A DNA stretch of 64,000 nucleotides, from the NCBI GenBank assembly GCA_001692895.1, contig KV748263.1, positions 374,604-438,603 on the forward strand, given 5' to 3'. Origin of the DNA: Cenococcum geophilum 1.58 (Eukaryota; Ascomycota; Dothideomycetes; Gloniales; Gloniaceae). Shown piece after piece: positions 11,468 through 22,206 of this stretch (its first letter is position 1; the number at the start of each line of letters is the position of its first letter). The position numbers were made by a program, and so were the translations under genes. The notes under the pieces are model-generated. The model did no database searches, was not told the DNA's origin, and saw only the letters and a program-made list of their open reading frames with translations.

Positions 11468-12888
11468 TTATAGCCCCATCCTGGCCAACATTTCCCGCGA
11501 CTCTTCCGGCGAAACACCCTCGATGCACCCTTCCTCGACCTGCACCAAATCGGGCTTCGGCATCTCGGAGTGCAGGGCGGTCAAGAAGCCAAGGACGTTC
11601 CGCTCGAAGCCCGCAACAGGGTAGTCGCGGCTCGCGATCTCCATAGCCTCGACGAACGAAGTGGACGAGCCCGGTTCCGGCAGAAGCTACAGCGCGGCAT
11701 CAGCAACTCACTCACCCACTCACACAGAGAGAAAAAAAAAGGCCAGACAGCGCAGAACAGAGCAGCGCAACCAGACCACCAGACCACCAGACCACTCCTC
11801 CAGGGAGCAAAGGGGAGGAGGAAAACTCACATAATCAATAAAATCCCGCCTCGTCGTCCTCCACTCCTGAATCTGCACCCGGGGCTCCTCCTCCCGACAA
11901 AACAGCGCCCGCAACACCTCCACCCCCTCGTCCTCCTCATCCCCCCCATCCCTCCGCAGCCCCGGACACCCATACGCAAACGCCTCCTCCAACAGCCCCG
12001 GGCCGCTCGCGCCGCCGGCCAAATACCCCTCGACCGCGGCCTGCAGCATCCACTCCCCGGCCAGGGTCTGCCACTTCGGCGCGACGACCCAGTCGTCGCC
12101 GGCGGTGCAGCGGGCGGCGGTCAGGCGCATGAAGGGCGGCAGCAGGTCGTGCAGGGAGGGGCATGCGGGCGTGCCGTAGTAGCGGCGGGCCCAGGCGTCG
12201 AGGTCCGGGTCGGGGACGCGCAGGGCGGCGGCGGCGGCGAGGCGGTGGGCGTGCTGCGCGTGCGGCGGGAGCGGGAACTCGCGGTGCGGGTCGAATGGGG
12301 CGCGGAGGGTCGGGGAGCGGGCCCGGTAGGCGGAGTGGGGGGCGGTGAGGGCGCGGTTCTGTGCGCGGGCGTGGGCGAGGGAGGACGCGGTGGTGAAGTT
12401 GGCGTGGCGGTGGAGTCGCCGCGTGAAGACGGTGGTGAATTGGAGCAGGTGGGCGCGGAAGCGTGTCTGTGGGGGTAGGGCGTCGGCGCCGTGGTGTTTG
12501 TGGATGAAGTTGAGCCAGGCTGGGAGGTTAGCTGGGTGGAGCTTGGCGGGGAGGGTCGTACAGGTAGGCTTGTAGGGTTATGCGCAGATTTGTTATTATT
12601 AATGTGGGAATCAGAAATATACGCACCATGGGTCATTTCGATCTTGATCTCTGGCGATTCCCGATTCGGCATCACCGTCTCATCGAGCTCGGCTATTCGC
12701 GCGTTGAGCATGGACTCGGTCGATTTGAAGAGTAAATAATCGAGTATCGTGAGATCGACGTCTAGTTGGCCGGGTTCTTCTCCCATAGTGCGATTAAGAG
12801 TGAAGAGGCCGTTAAATTGACAGCGTTGAGCCATGGCGTCGTCGGACCGAACGTCTTGGCCGATACCGTTCTCCCACGGACCTAGCAT
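11468..12888 (-). CDS. Conserved-looking protein of unknown function, 393 aa
   Basis: Minus-strand gene of three exons: 12888-12627, 12531-11831 and 11686-11468. The introns are 95 and 144 nt. The product begins MLGPWENGIGQDVRSDDAM. It has a central Arg/Ala/His-rich helical region, 'AKWQ/APKWQTLAGEWMLQAAVEGYL'-type helices, and ends in 'ESREMLARMGL'. There is no signal peptide or membrane segment. The coding strand is strongly GC-rich in exon 2, which explains several long overlapping frames on both strands; a 332-codon frame that ignores the first intron is a read-through artefact. I do not recognise the family. Phase agreement at both introns and high GC3 support a real gene. Confidence 0.65.
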
Positions 12889-13662
12889 GGCGGGAGTTGG
12901 GCAGCTAAATATGCGGTGCAATATGCGGTGCAATATGTGGTGCAGATGCGTGTATAGGATTTTGCGGTAAGGGTGAGGGTTGGAATGGTCTAGTGAAGAC
13001 TGGACCACCAATAAAATCTCGACTTCGATCTGAGGGAGAAGGAGCGACAAGATCAGACGACGACCGGACAGAATTCCAAGTGAAGGGAATATTGCGAATT
13101 TAAAACCGACGGAGGCCAAAGATGACGAGCTCCTTAATGCGAGGGACTATATTTCGAATGCCCCTACTCCTTGTTTTTCCTTGCAGGGAACGGTGAATAG
13201 ACCAGCGGCAGACTACCCCTGAAGGACACGAGCGCACAAGAAAGGTCCGATTAATCAGAGAAGAAGGGCTAACATGGCTTGAGGTCTTGGAGTCTTTTAA
13301 GTGACTGGCAAAGGCATTGACACTGACCTCTTTGCCATAGAAGCTGTGGCTGGCGCGTGCTGATACAGACGAAGTTGAGGAAATCCTCCTATTGCCCTTC
13401 AACCGCCGACCCTGGGCAGAACGGCATCTCCAGATTCTCGCTTATCTTATCTGAGGAGTTGATCAGTCGTTCCAAGCCGGAGAATATACGGGTCTAGCCG
13501 CTTTCCATCCCGCCAACGCCCGCACCTACCGCTTGCATTCGAACCTGCATGCATGACTGACTAGAGACACCCCCTCTGCCAGCTCTCTGTCAGCTCCCTC
13601 TGCACCACATACACCGTCACTCAGTCATGAACCCTCCGTATGCCTGACCATCGCAGCTGAAC
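12889..13662. other. Intergenic, divergent promoter region
   Basis: Lies between the divergent 11468-12888 gene (minus) and the J-domain gene (plus). A short direct repeat (ATATGCGGTGCA twice, then ATATGTGGTGCA) occurs at about 12908-12942, close to the minus-gene start. No coding sequence is supported. Confidence 0.5.
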
Positions 13663-14574
13663 ATGGTGTCCAAGAAACCTGCCATCCTCCTATCCTACAC
13701 AGGCATCTCTAACCTCTTCAATCCGCCACAGTCGAGCACNTCATGCCGCCGCCGTCCTCCTGTCTCCCGACGGCCGCCGCCTACTCGTCAATCTCGAAAC
13801 TACGCAAACCTCATCGACGACGCCCCCCCGCACAGCATTGACGAAGAAGCCGACCCGACCTGGCCCGACCCGATCCACCCCCACACAACTCCGACGCCGT
13901 ACCAGATCCTGTCGCTGCGTAAAGACGAGCCCTACACCAAGCAGCGCTTCTACGCCCTCGTGAAGCTATATCACCCAGACCGGTGCCACCCGACCTCGCC
14001 CATCACCGCGCTGCCATGTTCCACCCGCCTGGAGCGCTACCGCCTCCTCGTCGCCGCCCACACCCTGCTCTCCGACCCAGCCAAACGCCGCGCCTACGAC
14101 CAGCACGGCCACGGCTGGGCCGGCAGCTCCAACACCCACCTCCCCCCGTCGTCCTCGCACCGCACCAGCTGGCCCCCCGGCCACGATCCCATGGCCAATG
14201 CGACNTGGGAGGACTGGGAGCGCTGGTACGCGCGCGACGCCGACCCGCCTCGCGCCTCCAGCACCACTCCGGCCTTCGCGTCCAACGCCGCCTTCGTCAG
14301 CCTGATCCTGGCGCTCGCGGCGCTGGGCGGCGTCGGGCGCGCGACGCAGGCGAGTGCGATCGCGGGCACGGCGCTCGAGCAGGCGGACAAGGTGCACGAA
14401 GAGGCGAGCCGCGAGCTGATGCGCGCGAGGCGCGCGACGGGCGCTGCGGCCGACCGCGTTGAGCGCGTGCAGACGTTTTTGGAACATCGGGGTGCGGTGC
14501 TCGCGGCGGAGGATGCGTGTCGGCGGTTGTTGCCGGTGTCGCGGTGTGCGGCGGAGGAGGTTAGGGAGGGGTAG
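13663..14574 (+). CDS. J-domain (DnaJ/Hsp40-type) membrane protein
   Basis: Single open frame of 303 codons with two ambiguous bases (13740 and 14205). The J domain is at about residues 78-145: 'TPYQILSLRKDEPYTKQRFY', then 'LVKLYHPDRCHP' with the essential HPD, then 'RLLVAAHTLLSDPAKRRAYD'. A conserved WEDWERWY motif follows, then a hydrophobic segment ('AAFVSLILALAALGGV') that could span a membrane. The N-terminus is rich in Arg/Ser/Pro with no acids, suggesting mitochondrial import. J proteins stimulate Hsp70 ATPase. The first 35 residues are uncertain, since an intron or indel near the N at 13740 could change the start. Confidence 0.82.
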   Translation: MVSKKPAILLSYTGISNLFNPPQSSXSCRRRPPVSRRPPPTRQSRNYANLIDDAPPHSIDEEADPTWPDPIHPHTTPTPYQILSLRKDEPYTKQRFYALVKLYHPDRCHPTSPITALPCSTRLERYRLLVAAHTLLSDPAKRRAYDQHGHGWAGSSNTHLPPSSSHRTSWPPGHDPMANAXWEDWERWYARDADPPRASSTTPAFASNAAFVSLILALAALGGVGRATQASAIAGTALEQADKVHEEASRELMRARRATGAAADRVERVQTFLEHRGAVLAAEDACRRLLPVSRCAAEEVREG

Positions 14575-14878
14575 GTGGGGGGTTGAGTGGGAGGAGAGCC
14601 TGGTGTGCTGTGTTGGGGGATGTTCTTGTTGATATTGGTACCGTGGTTTGTATATAGCGTCCATGCTCATCCGTTGCATTTTGGCTAGGGCGGAAGGAGC
14701 ACGGTTGGAAACGGCGTTGTGGTTGGGGATTCACGGCATTTGCACATAGAAAATGCACATAGAAAAAGATACATGAACTAAGCGTTATAAAGGCATAAGT
14801 TTTACCGACTCACTCCCTCTACTCATGAGCATTCTCGTTCACCATCGATATCCTTGAAATATCTAAACTTTTAGCGGC

Positions 14879-16404
14879 CTACTCGCCGGGGAACCCCTTC
14901 TTCAGGTTCTCGTACTTGGAGTGCGGATACTCGAGATGGTTATTCCTATGCTCCAGCTTCCCGCCATCATGGCCTCCAAGCTCGTGTGCGACCTAGCATC
15001 AACGCATTAGAACCAACCGCAACCACAACAGCTAAAAAGAAGCCAAGCAGAATTTCAGGAGAGGGAAGGTACTCACGACACGAATCAAACTCTCCGCCCC
15101 CGTCTTATCTCCCGACGTCTCCCACCACATCGCCCCGCCAAGCCCATGCCGACGAATGAACTCCGCCTTCTCCCGCGCCATCTCAACCGTATCGTAACTC
15201 ACCATAACCCCCGCCGCCGCATCAAAGCTATAGCTCGCGCCAGCCTCGCGGTCCACGTGCTCCCGCGCCCCGGGCCTCGGCAGCGCCTTATAATCCCACA
15301 CGCCATTCTCCCAGCTCCCCTCGCCGACCCCGCCCTCGCACCGCTGCCCGGGGCCGCGCGTCCCCCGGAACGCCCGCCCGTACAGCGGCATCCCGAGCAC
15401 GAGCTTCGAGCCCGGCACCCCGCCGCCGACGTAGTCCGACACCGCTTTCTGCGTGCTGTACGGCGAGCAGTTCGCGTCCGGTGACGCGTACAGGTTCGCC
15501 TGGTGCCCGGCGCACGCGTCCCATGCCCCGGCGTAGTCGTACGCCATCAGGTTTACGAAGTCGAGCGGCGCGGCGATGCGCGCGAGCGGCCATTTGCTGT
15601 AGTTCTGCGGGCCGGCGGGCGCCGCGATCGTGAGCTCGAAGTGCGGCTTCTCGTTGTCGTTGTTGCTGCCGCTGCTGCCACCGCGCTCGAGGAAGTGGTG
15701 GTGGTGGTGGTGATGGTGATGGTCGTGGTCGTGGTCGTGGTGCGGCTGCTCCCCGCCGCTGCCGGAGCTGAGCGTCTCGGCGTACGCGTCCAGCGCCTGC
15801 CGCACCTCCTGCAGCAGCAGCACGAAGTGCTCGGCTTGCTCGGCGGTGGCGGGATACTCCCAATCGATGTCGATGCCGTCGAAGCCGAGGTTCTTGACGA
15901 GCTCGACGCAGCTCTCGGCGAAGCGCTTGCGGCCGGCTGGGGTGGAGGCTGGCGCGTCGAGGTTTTTGGCCGTGTTGGTGTACGTCCAGCCGCCGATGGA
16001 GAGGAGCACTTTGAGGTTGCGGTTGCGCTTCTTGAGCAGGAAGAGCTGCTTGATGCAGCCGTAGACGTTGGTGCCCACGTCGTTCCATGAGTCGCTGGGG
16101 TAGTGCTTTTCGACGTCGGACCAGGAATCCGTCATGATACTAGAGTCGCCCGTAAGAATGATGGAGTTATATAGATCTGGATATTGATTTATACGCACAC
16201 TTCCCCGCTATCAGGGCGGATGTTAGCGAAAGCATAGAGAACATGCGTTAGTTTCTCTGCTGGGATATCTTGGGGTTGATGGTTGCGGCCGTAGATGGCC
16301 TGTAGATGGAGAATAAGTATATTTCGTTTGTTGTAACACTTATCAAGTCGGCTTACCCAGTTCACGAAGTATGCCACAGACCTATATCCGTCGCCGCCGC
16401 CCAT
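14879..16404 (-). CDS. Chitinase, glycoside hydrolase family 18 (fungal class V)
   Basis: Minus-strand gene of four exons (16404-16357, 16299-16199, 16139-15077, 14992-14879), 441 aa; introns of 57, 59 and 84 nt. It has the family's '[21 protein letters not shown]' start, SIGGWTY, the catalytic [11 protein letters not shown] (DxDxDxE complete), '[11 protein letters not shown]', 'GMPLYGRAF' and the MWWE motif near the end. It hydrolyses beta-1,4-GlcNAc links in chitin. No signal peptide is visible, so it resembles the non-classically secreted or intracellular subgroup. Oddity: about 40 residues after the catalytic Glu comes [16 protein letters not shown], followed by a Ser/Gly/Asn linker, encoded by a CAC/GAC repeat. 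An upstream in-frame ATG at 16437 would add 11 residues. Confidence 0.92.
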
Positions 16405-16594
16405 ATTTGGTGTCTCTGGAGGTATTGCTGGTATCACTGGTACCGGTTCTGGGTGTCGTTTCTGGAGGCTTTGGCTGCTGAGATTGCTGAGGCTGCTGCG
16501 GTTGCTGTTGCTGCAGAGGTTGTTGAGGTTGTCGAGGTTGCTCTGGCCGCTGAGGCTGTTGAGGTTGCTCTGGCTGTTGGGGTTGCTCTAGATG

Positions 16595-17304
16595 TTAAGG
16601 CTGTTCTGTCTCTGGCTGCTGTGGCTGCTGCAGTTGCTCCGGCTGCTGAGGTTCCTGAGGTTCCTGGGGCTCCTGGGGCTCTTGAGGTATCTGGGGTTGC
16701 TGATATTGCGCTGGCTGTTCCGGTTTTGATTGTTCCGGCTGTTGTGGTTGCTCAGGGTACTGCGGTTGCTCGGGGTAACGCGGTTGTTGTGGCTGCCGCA
16801 GCTGCTGTGGATGCTCGGGAGGTCTTGGATATTCAGAAGGTTTAGGGTATTCAGGAGGTTTCGGATATTCGGGGTGTTCTGGATATTCTGGATTCTGCGG
16901 ATTCTCTGAATATGCAGAGTGTTGGGGATACTCAGGGTGCTCGGAATATTGAGGATGCTGGGGATACTCAAGAAACCTGGTTCTGTATGCTTTGGACACT
17001 CCGGTACTGTTTCTGGTGGGTAATTTAGTGGAAATGTAGGCGGGTAACCTGGCTTTGGCTCTAATGGGCACTCCGGTAACGGGTACTCAGGCTGTAAGTC
17101 TGATGGACACGTGGGTAGATCTGGCGGATACCCCGGGCCTGGCCTTGGACACTCTGGTGGTAAATCTGACAGACACCCTGGCTTAAATCCTGACTGGTAT
17201 TCAGATGAATGTCCTGGGATTGTTTTTAATGGAAACTCTGGGATTATATCCTGTTGATACTCTGGCGGATGTTCAGGCGTTAGCTCGAAGTGATGCTTGA
17301 GCAA
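16595..17304 (-). pseudogene. Pro/Glu/Tyr/Gln-repeat gene, frame-broken
   Basis: The minus strand encodes a low-complexity protein. A Pro/Glu-rich start (MLKHHFELTPEHPPEYQQ) leads into EYP/HPEYPKP repeats and then QPEQ/PQEP repeats. The reading frame must shift at about 16975 to follow the repeat, and a TAA at 16595 interrupts a Pro-Gln tract that then continues in frame to about 16460, next to the chitinase start. An upstream exon may end near 17449 (GCC|GTAAGT) with acceptor CTCAAG before HHFELTPE. It may be a broken gene, an extended chitinase N-terminus, or carry sequencing errors in repeats. I do not know its function. Confidence 0.4.
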
Positions 17305-18675
17305 GGTTAGAAGGTCTTATTTGAGATATTAAAGAATTAAAGCTTTTGAACAAGCAAATTTTAAATGTGTAGAAAGCAGAATAAAATGCGGTGAAGAGAT
17401 CGCAACCGTCTTATGCATTGCGTTCAAAATGCGGCGCAGTCCTTGACTTACGACAGCAGCCAAAAACCTGTAGCATGGAGCGATGATCATCACCATAAAG
17501 GCAAGCTGAATTCACCTCAAGGATTCCATTTAAAAGCCAGTTGCAATGCGGAGTAGCAACGTTGGAAATGACATGGAATGGATTTTGAATCTTGATAGCT
17601 GAATTGACGTGGCGTGCGGGGTCCGAAAGAGAGTTATACAACTGCCCGTCAATTGTTTGGCACTTACAACTTGCGACCCTGCTCTCCAAAGAGCATTATG
17701 CACTTTTTCATAAACTTCGCGGAAGTGCCTTACGATATTATCACATATCGGGGGCCAGACGGAGCCACCTCCGATGACGTATGCTCAAGTCCCGTAGGCT
17801 TGATTTTATGCTTAGCATATTCCCAAGCGCTCACCCAGTCGAAACGCCCATACGCCCATACGCCCAAAACGCCCCTGGATTCTCTTGCTTAGGTAAACTG
17901 ACCGAACGCCTAACCACGGTCGCAAAATGGTCAGACCATGTCACGGGGCAATGAACCGCCCATACACCCAAAAATCCCCTGTGGGATTCTCTTGCTTAGG
18001 TAAACTGACCGAACGCCTAACCACGGTCGCAAAATGGTCAGACCATGTCACGGGGCAATGAACCGCCCATACACCCAAAAATCCCCTGTGGGATTCTCTT
18101 GCTTAGGTAAAGTAAAAACGGAGGTCGTCTGCACGGTCTTGTCTTGATTCACCAAATAATAAAGCTGCGGATAAAATAACAACCTAGATAAAGCAATAGA
18201 TACTGAGATGGATTAAATCATCACCAACCCAGGCGAACTAACATGGTCGTATAAACAAACATAATCGGAATCCACTCCACTTAGCCTGATAGGTGTTCTT
18301 ACTCTTCTCAGGCCGAATCCAACCACATCGACCTGAGCCGTAAGGAACGGGATCCAAACTTCGAAATTCAGCGGCTTTAGAGTTTGACAGTCAGAATTAG
18401 TCCTGGCTATTAATAGAAGTCCTGATTTAATTACGAAAGACCAAGCTGATACGCTTCTGAGGCGAAGCGAGCTGCTAGTGTATTGTAAGTGTGCTGCTAT
18501 GCCGCATATGGTGTCACAGAGTCGATATAATGATAGTCTTAACTGCGATACACCCACAGCAACGGGCCACGGTATTTATGGAGAGGCTGTCTCCGACTTT
18601 TTTACAGCTGTCTTCACGTCTTGTCCTTACTGTGACCGCAACTTTTCATCCTCTCCAAATTTCTTCGTCTGGAAG
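17305..18675. other. Mostly non-coding; possible exon relics and a 107-bp tandem repeat
   Basis: Minus-strand 17784-17449 contains segments that read like exons of a secreted cysteine-containing protein ('GGSVWPPICDNIVRHFREVY', 'SACLYGDDHRSMLQVFGCC') but in different frames, and I could not close a gene. The tandem repeat is listed separately. 18110-18675 shows nothing convincing except the promoter of the gene at 18676. Confidence 0.4.
17852..18109. repeat. 107-bp tandem repeat, two full copies plus partial ends
   Basis: Copies at 17881-17987 and 17988-18094 are essentially identical, followed by a partial copy to about 18109. A diverged partial copy precedes 17881. The unit contains TCTCTTGCTTAGG, the palindrome ATGGTCAGACCAT and CGCCCATACACCC. 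No coding frame runs through it. Confidence 0.85.
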
Positions 18676-20717
18676 ATGTGGATCTCTGTTGTTGTTGGAG
18701 CTGGAGGCCTTCTGGGTCACGCTCTCGCCGCCCCAGATATTCACGCGAAGCGCAGTGTTCTCAGTGACCTCTCTAACGGCTTCTATCATAGCTGGAAATT
18801 CGGAAGTCCGTGAATCGTGAGCGCATTTTTGGTGTTCACCGGCAAATCTAACATATCCAAGGTGTCATTACAAACAACATCTTGCATCTCAATGGACTAG
18901 ATGGGGGTTTATTGCCTGGAGATAGCAACGCGAATAGTATATTTCCTCTATTTGAGAGCTGAAGTTTTGACAAGGCTGACATGCTGTTTAGATACATATC
19001 TAGTAAACGTGGATTTGACGAAGGCCTTCAATCTCTCCGACGGCTCGGCATACAAGCTCTCGGTGATACCTACGAGCGTACCGAACCTCAAGGATCAAGC
19101 ATTGTGGTATGTACAGGCGGTTACATATCAGCGAAGCTTAGGGGCTGACTGCTGCGGGCATTAGGTCAAGCCAAGACAATAGCACTCTCTTCGCATACGG
19201 CGGCAGGGGTGCAAGCAATACTGCTTTAGACAACGGGCTATGGGAGTATGACCTGAAGAATCAGCAATGGAACTTGCAAACAACTAGCGTCAAGCCTGTG
19301 CGGCTAGAAGGAGGATGTGAGTCAAAATCGGTTTTCCGATTCCGTTTTGGAACACTGGTGCTGATCCAGAAATCCTAGCACATGCAAACGCGCCTTCAAT
19401 CAATGCCGCCTTCTGGGTTGGCGGTTTCCAAAGTAGTGATACTACTCCGGCCATTACAAATGCCACTTTAGAGTTTGCGACGGGTATGTTACGCTTCAAC
19501 ACTTCGACTCAATCTGTCGACTCGTTACCTGCACCCTTCACTCCAGTCCAAAATGGCGCCCTGAACTTCCTGAACATTGGTGGGGGGCTGCTCGTCTATA
19601 TTGGAGGGGAGACTCCTGAAAAGCAGAATGGCATCAACATGACTTTTACAGTCGTAAGTAAAAACTGGTGGGGACCGACGGCAGGGGTACGATCTAGGCT
19701 GATGGCGTTAGTAGAATGATTGGAATCATGTCTGGGTATACTCAATCGCATACTCGGCTTGGTTTAATCAATCAACAAGTGGTAACGCTCCTTCTCGGAC
19801 TGATTTCTGCACCGTGTCGACATTTGACGACAGCACAAAGACGTTTCAAATATGGGTTATGGGTGGTGCAGACTTCAACAGTCGAAATGTTCTCAGCGAC
19901 GTGTCCGTGCCGAAGTCCCCAGACCATTCTTCAAGTATATGCTAACAGTTTTCCGCTAGGTCCTTCCTCTCCATTCCTTCGTTCCGCTGGTACCAGGCAA
20001 TCCCGACACAGGGCTTGTACTCGCGCATGTCTATGAGCTGCGAGGTGTATGGCAGCCAAATATTGGGAATAGGGGGACGTTTAGAGTGGGACGAAGGTGC
20101 AGGTGCAGGCAGTTACGGCACTCCAGCGTTCGTCTACGACGCGAACCAGCAAGAGGTGGTGTCCTCGTTCAGGGTATGTTTATGTTCCAGCTCCATGTCA
20201 TCAGTAGTGTTCTGCACCATTCCAGACTGACATAACACAGCCCTCTGCCACTTCCTACAGCGCTCCAAGCTCTGTGACTGACAATGTGATGACCTCTCCG
20301 TATCCTTCGTCGTGGGCGGACCCGACACTGAGGGCCATATTCGTTTCGCCAGCCCCATCCCCATCCCCACCCCCGTCATCTTCCTCACCGCAAGCCACAA
20401 CTTTGCAAAGCGATTCAAATGGCCTTGGCGGCGGAGCCATTGCCGGTGCAGTTATTGGAGGTATCGCCGCGCTCACCCTTTCCAGTGCTCTCGTTTGGTT
20501 CTTAATGCGCAGACGCCGTCAATGGCAGCAGCGAGCACTGGCGGACGCTAAAAGCAAAGAGGGCCATCCAACCGACCACAATGCCGTTCCAGCAGAGGTC
20601 CATGGCGATGCCTTGCCGTATGAGTTCGATGCCACAGCCGCACGCAGCGAGCTGGACGCAACACAAAAATTTGTGCAGTTACCATCAGACGAGTTGCCAA
20701 GACACGAGCTTGCGTAA
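18676..20717 (+). CDS. Kelch-repeat single-pass membrane protein
   Basis: Eight exons (18676-18805, 18862-18936, 18992-19106, 19165-19316, 19379-19653, 19715-19902, 19960-20173, 20241-20717) give 541 aa with all phases consistent. There is a signal peptide (MWISVVVGAGGLLGHALA), then a beta-propeller ectodomain with kelch-like blades ('LFAYGGRGAS...LWEYDL', 'AAFWVGGFQSS', 'LLVYIGGE', 'IWVMGGADFNSRNVLSDV', 'ILGIGGR'). A Ser/Pro linker follows, then one membrane span at about residues 446-468 (AIAGAVIGGIAALTLSS...) with an RRRR stop-transfer and a roughly 70-residue cytoplasmic tail. This architecture is common in ascomycetes and suggests a surface sensor or adhesion protein; the ligand is unknown. 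Two introns use the unusual donor GTCCGT. Confidence 0.85.
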
Positions 20718-22206
20718 ATAGTAAATCATACATGGCGTCGCGAAATCCTGTTCAATACCATAATACAGCTTTGAAAGCAGCATATGAGGCTTCTGTTACC
20801 CTGGGACGGCTGAAAGGTATAGTACTTCAAGCCCTAACCATGATACAGCGTAGCTTCTCTTCCTCGTCCCTTGCACAGCGAGTTCTTCATAAAAACTTTC
20901 CGCGGCATTCTGAATTACCAAAATCAACCAGGCTCATTTCTATTCCCACCTGCTTCGGACTACATACATCGACAATAACGTCATGGCTGCTTCCAAAAAG
21001 AAGACCATATACGCACCATAGACTGGTGCCTTCAAGCTGAAGTACGAGTCACGCCACCCGGATTGGTATTCTGAAGAAGGACCGCGCGACGGAGATCACG
21101 AACGACTACTCAAACGAACCAAACTAAGCCTTATGGTCGTAGAGATGTAGGACTTTGCCAGGGGCAACGCGAATTTCAATCCCACCGCAGAGGAAGACGA
21201 AGCCGCTAAATTCATTCCCGTGCACTCAAATTCTGCACACTTTGTGGAAGGTCCGAAGATAGCCTTGTTACCGAAGTGTGCGCTTTAACTTTGCCCCTGT
21301 ATCTTGAGACATCACGTTGCCATTGCGCACCACTTGGACTGCCTGCTATTTCTAGTATCCAATTGATTAGCATGTGTCTCCAAGTTTCTCCACTCGGAAT
21401 TGGTATGGCCCGCAGACAAAATATTGAGGATCCGTAAGCACGACCCTCTCGAACGCCTCATCGTCAGTTGTTACCGAATCGATATTCGCTCCAGCTCTGC
21501 GGAGAATACTACACTGGCTACCTTTGACGCATGGTGCCGCGAGTGACCGGATCTCCACCCAAGACTTCCAAGAACTGGCCACTCGAAAGTTGAGGATAAC
21601 AAGGTGAACCGAAAGGGCAAGCAGGAAGCAGGTTCGACCTCAGCATAGCAGTACATTTTACGTTCGTTCTTGACATCAAGAGACACGTTAATTACTCAAT
21701 TTGACGTCGCTGCACATGATCGATCCTCCACTGCTGGCGAACAGTTCTTACACGATTGGTCTATGGACTAAAGTTCTGAACGTGACCAATCCCGGTTCTC
21801 CATGGCCCGTTGTCTTATCATTCCCAATCGAGTTATCACCATCACAGATGGGTCAGGTGTGTCTGCTCAGTGAAAGTGTTGGGTTTACAACTGGTTTGGA
21901 TGTTTTTCAATTAGGAGGAACAGATGAGCTAAAGGAGCTCAAGTACAATGAGGTGACGATGAGTTTGTCGTAAAGTAACATGAGAGATCTGTTCAAAGTG
22001 AGCTTCTTGTGTGCAGTGGGTATATCATGTCGGTGTTGGTGGATACGGTATACCTAGGGTCATTTACTAAAACTCCTATATAGAGCTAGTCCTTTAGTCC
22101 TATTACTACTGTCCTTAGTAGTATTACTATTCTATTTTCTACCTTTATTAGCCCTTAGTAGAGTCCTTAGGCGTTTACCCTCTACAGCTTACTTTCTTCT
22201 TATCTA
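20718..22206. other. Gene-poor transition into the AT-rich transposon island
   Basis: Contains the nonsense-damaged ORF at 20983-21288. Minus-strand 21660-21367 has an open stretch ('SLAAPCVKGSQCSILRRAGA') without a start codon, and plus-strand 21701-21973 is a 90-codon ORF; neither matches a family I know. After about 22060 the base composition falls sharply to the AT-rich, TA-rich pattern of RIP. Confidence 0.45.
20983..21288 (+). pseudogene. ORF disabled by two CAG-to-TAG stops
   Basis: From ATG 20983 to TAA 21286-21288 the frame reads as an ordinary soluble protein (MAASKKKTIYAP*TGAF ..., 'YESRHPDWYSEEGPRDGDHE', 'PTAEEDEAAKFIPVHSNSAH'), interrupted only by TAG at 21019 and 21148. Both stops could be C-to-T changes of CAG in CpA context, as RIP makes. 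The family is unknown. Confidence 0.5.

Noticed and set aside
12121..13119. 332-codon minus-strand frame as a gene
   Set aside because: It starts upstream of the likely ATG (12888) and reads through intron 1 into a Ser/Thr/Pro-rich wrong frame; the spliced frame gives ordinary protein sequence.
15503..16090. Plus-strand 195-codon frame
   Set aside because: Shadow of the GC-rich chitinase exon 3.
16306..16845. 179-codon plus-strand frame rich in Ala/Val/Glu
   Set aside because: It is the antisense of the Pro/Gln repeat and chitinase exon 1; its composition follows from the repeat.
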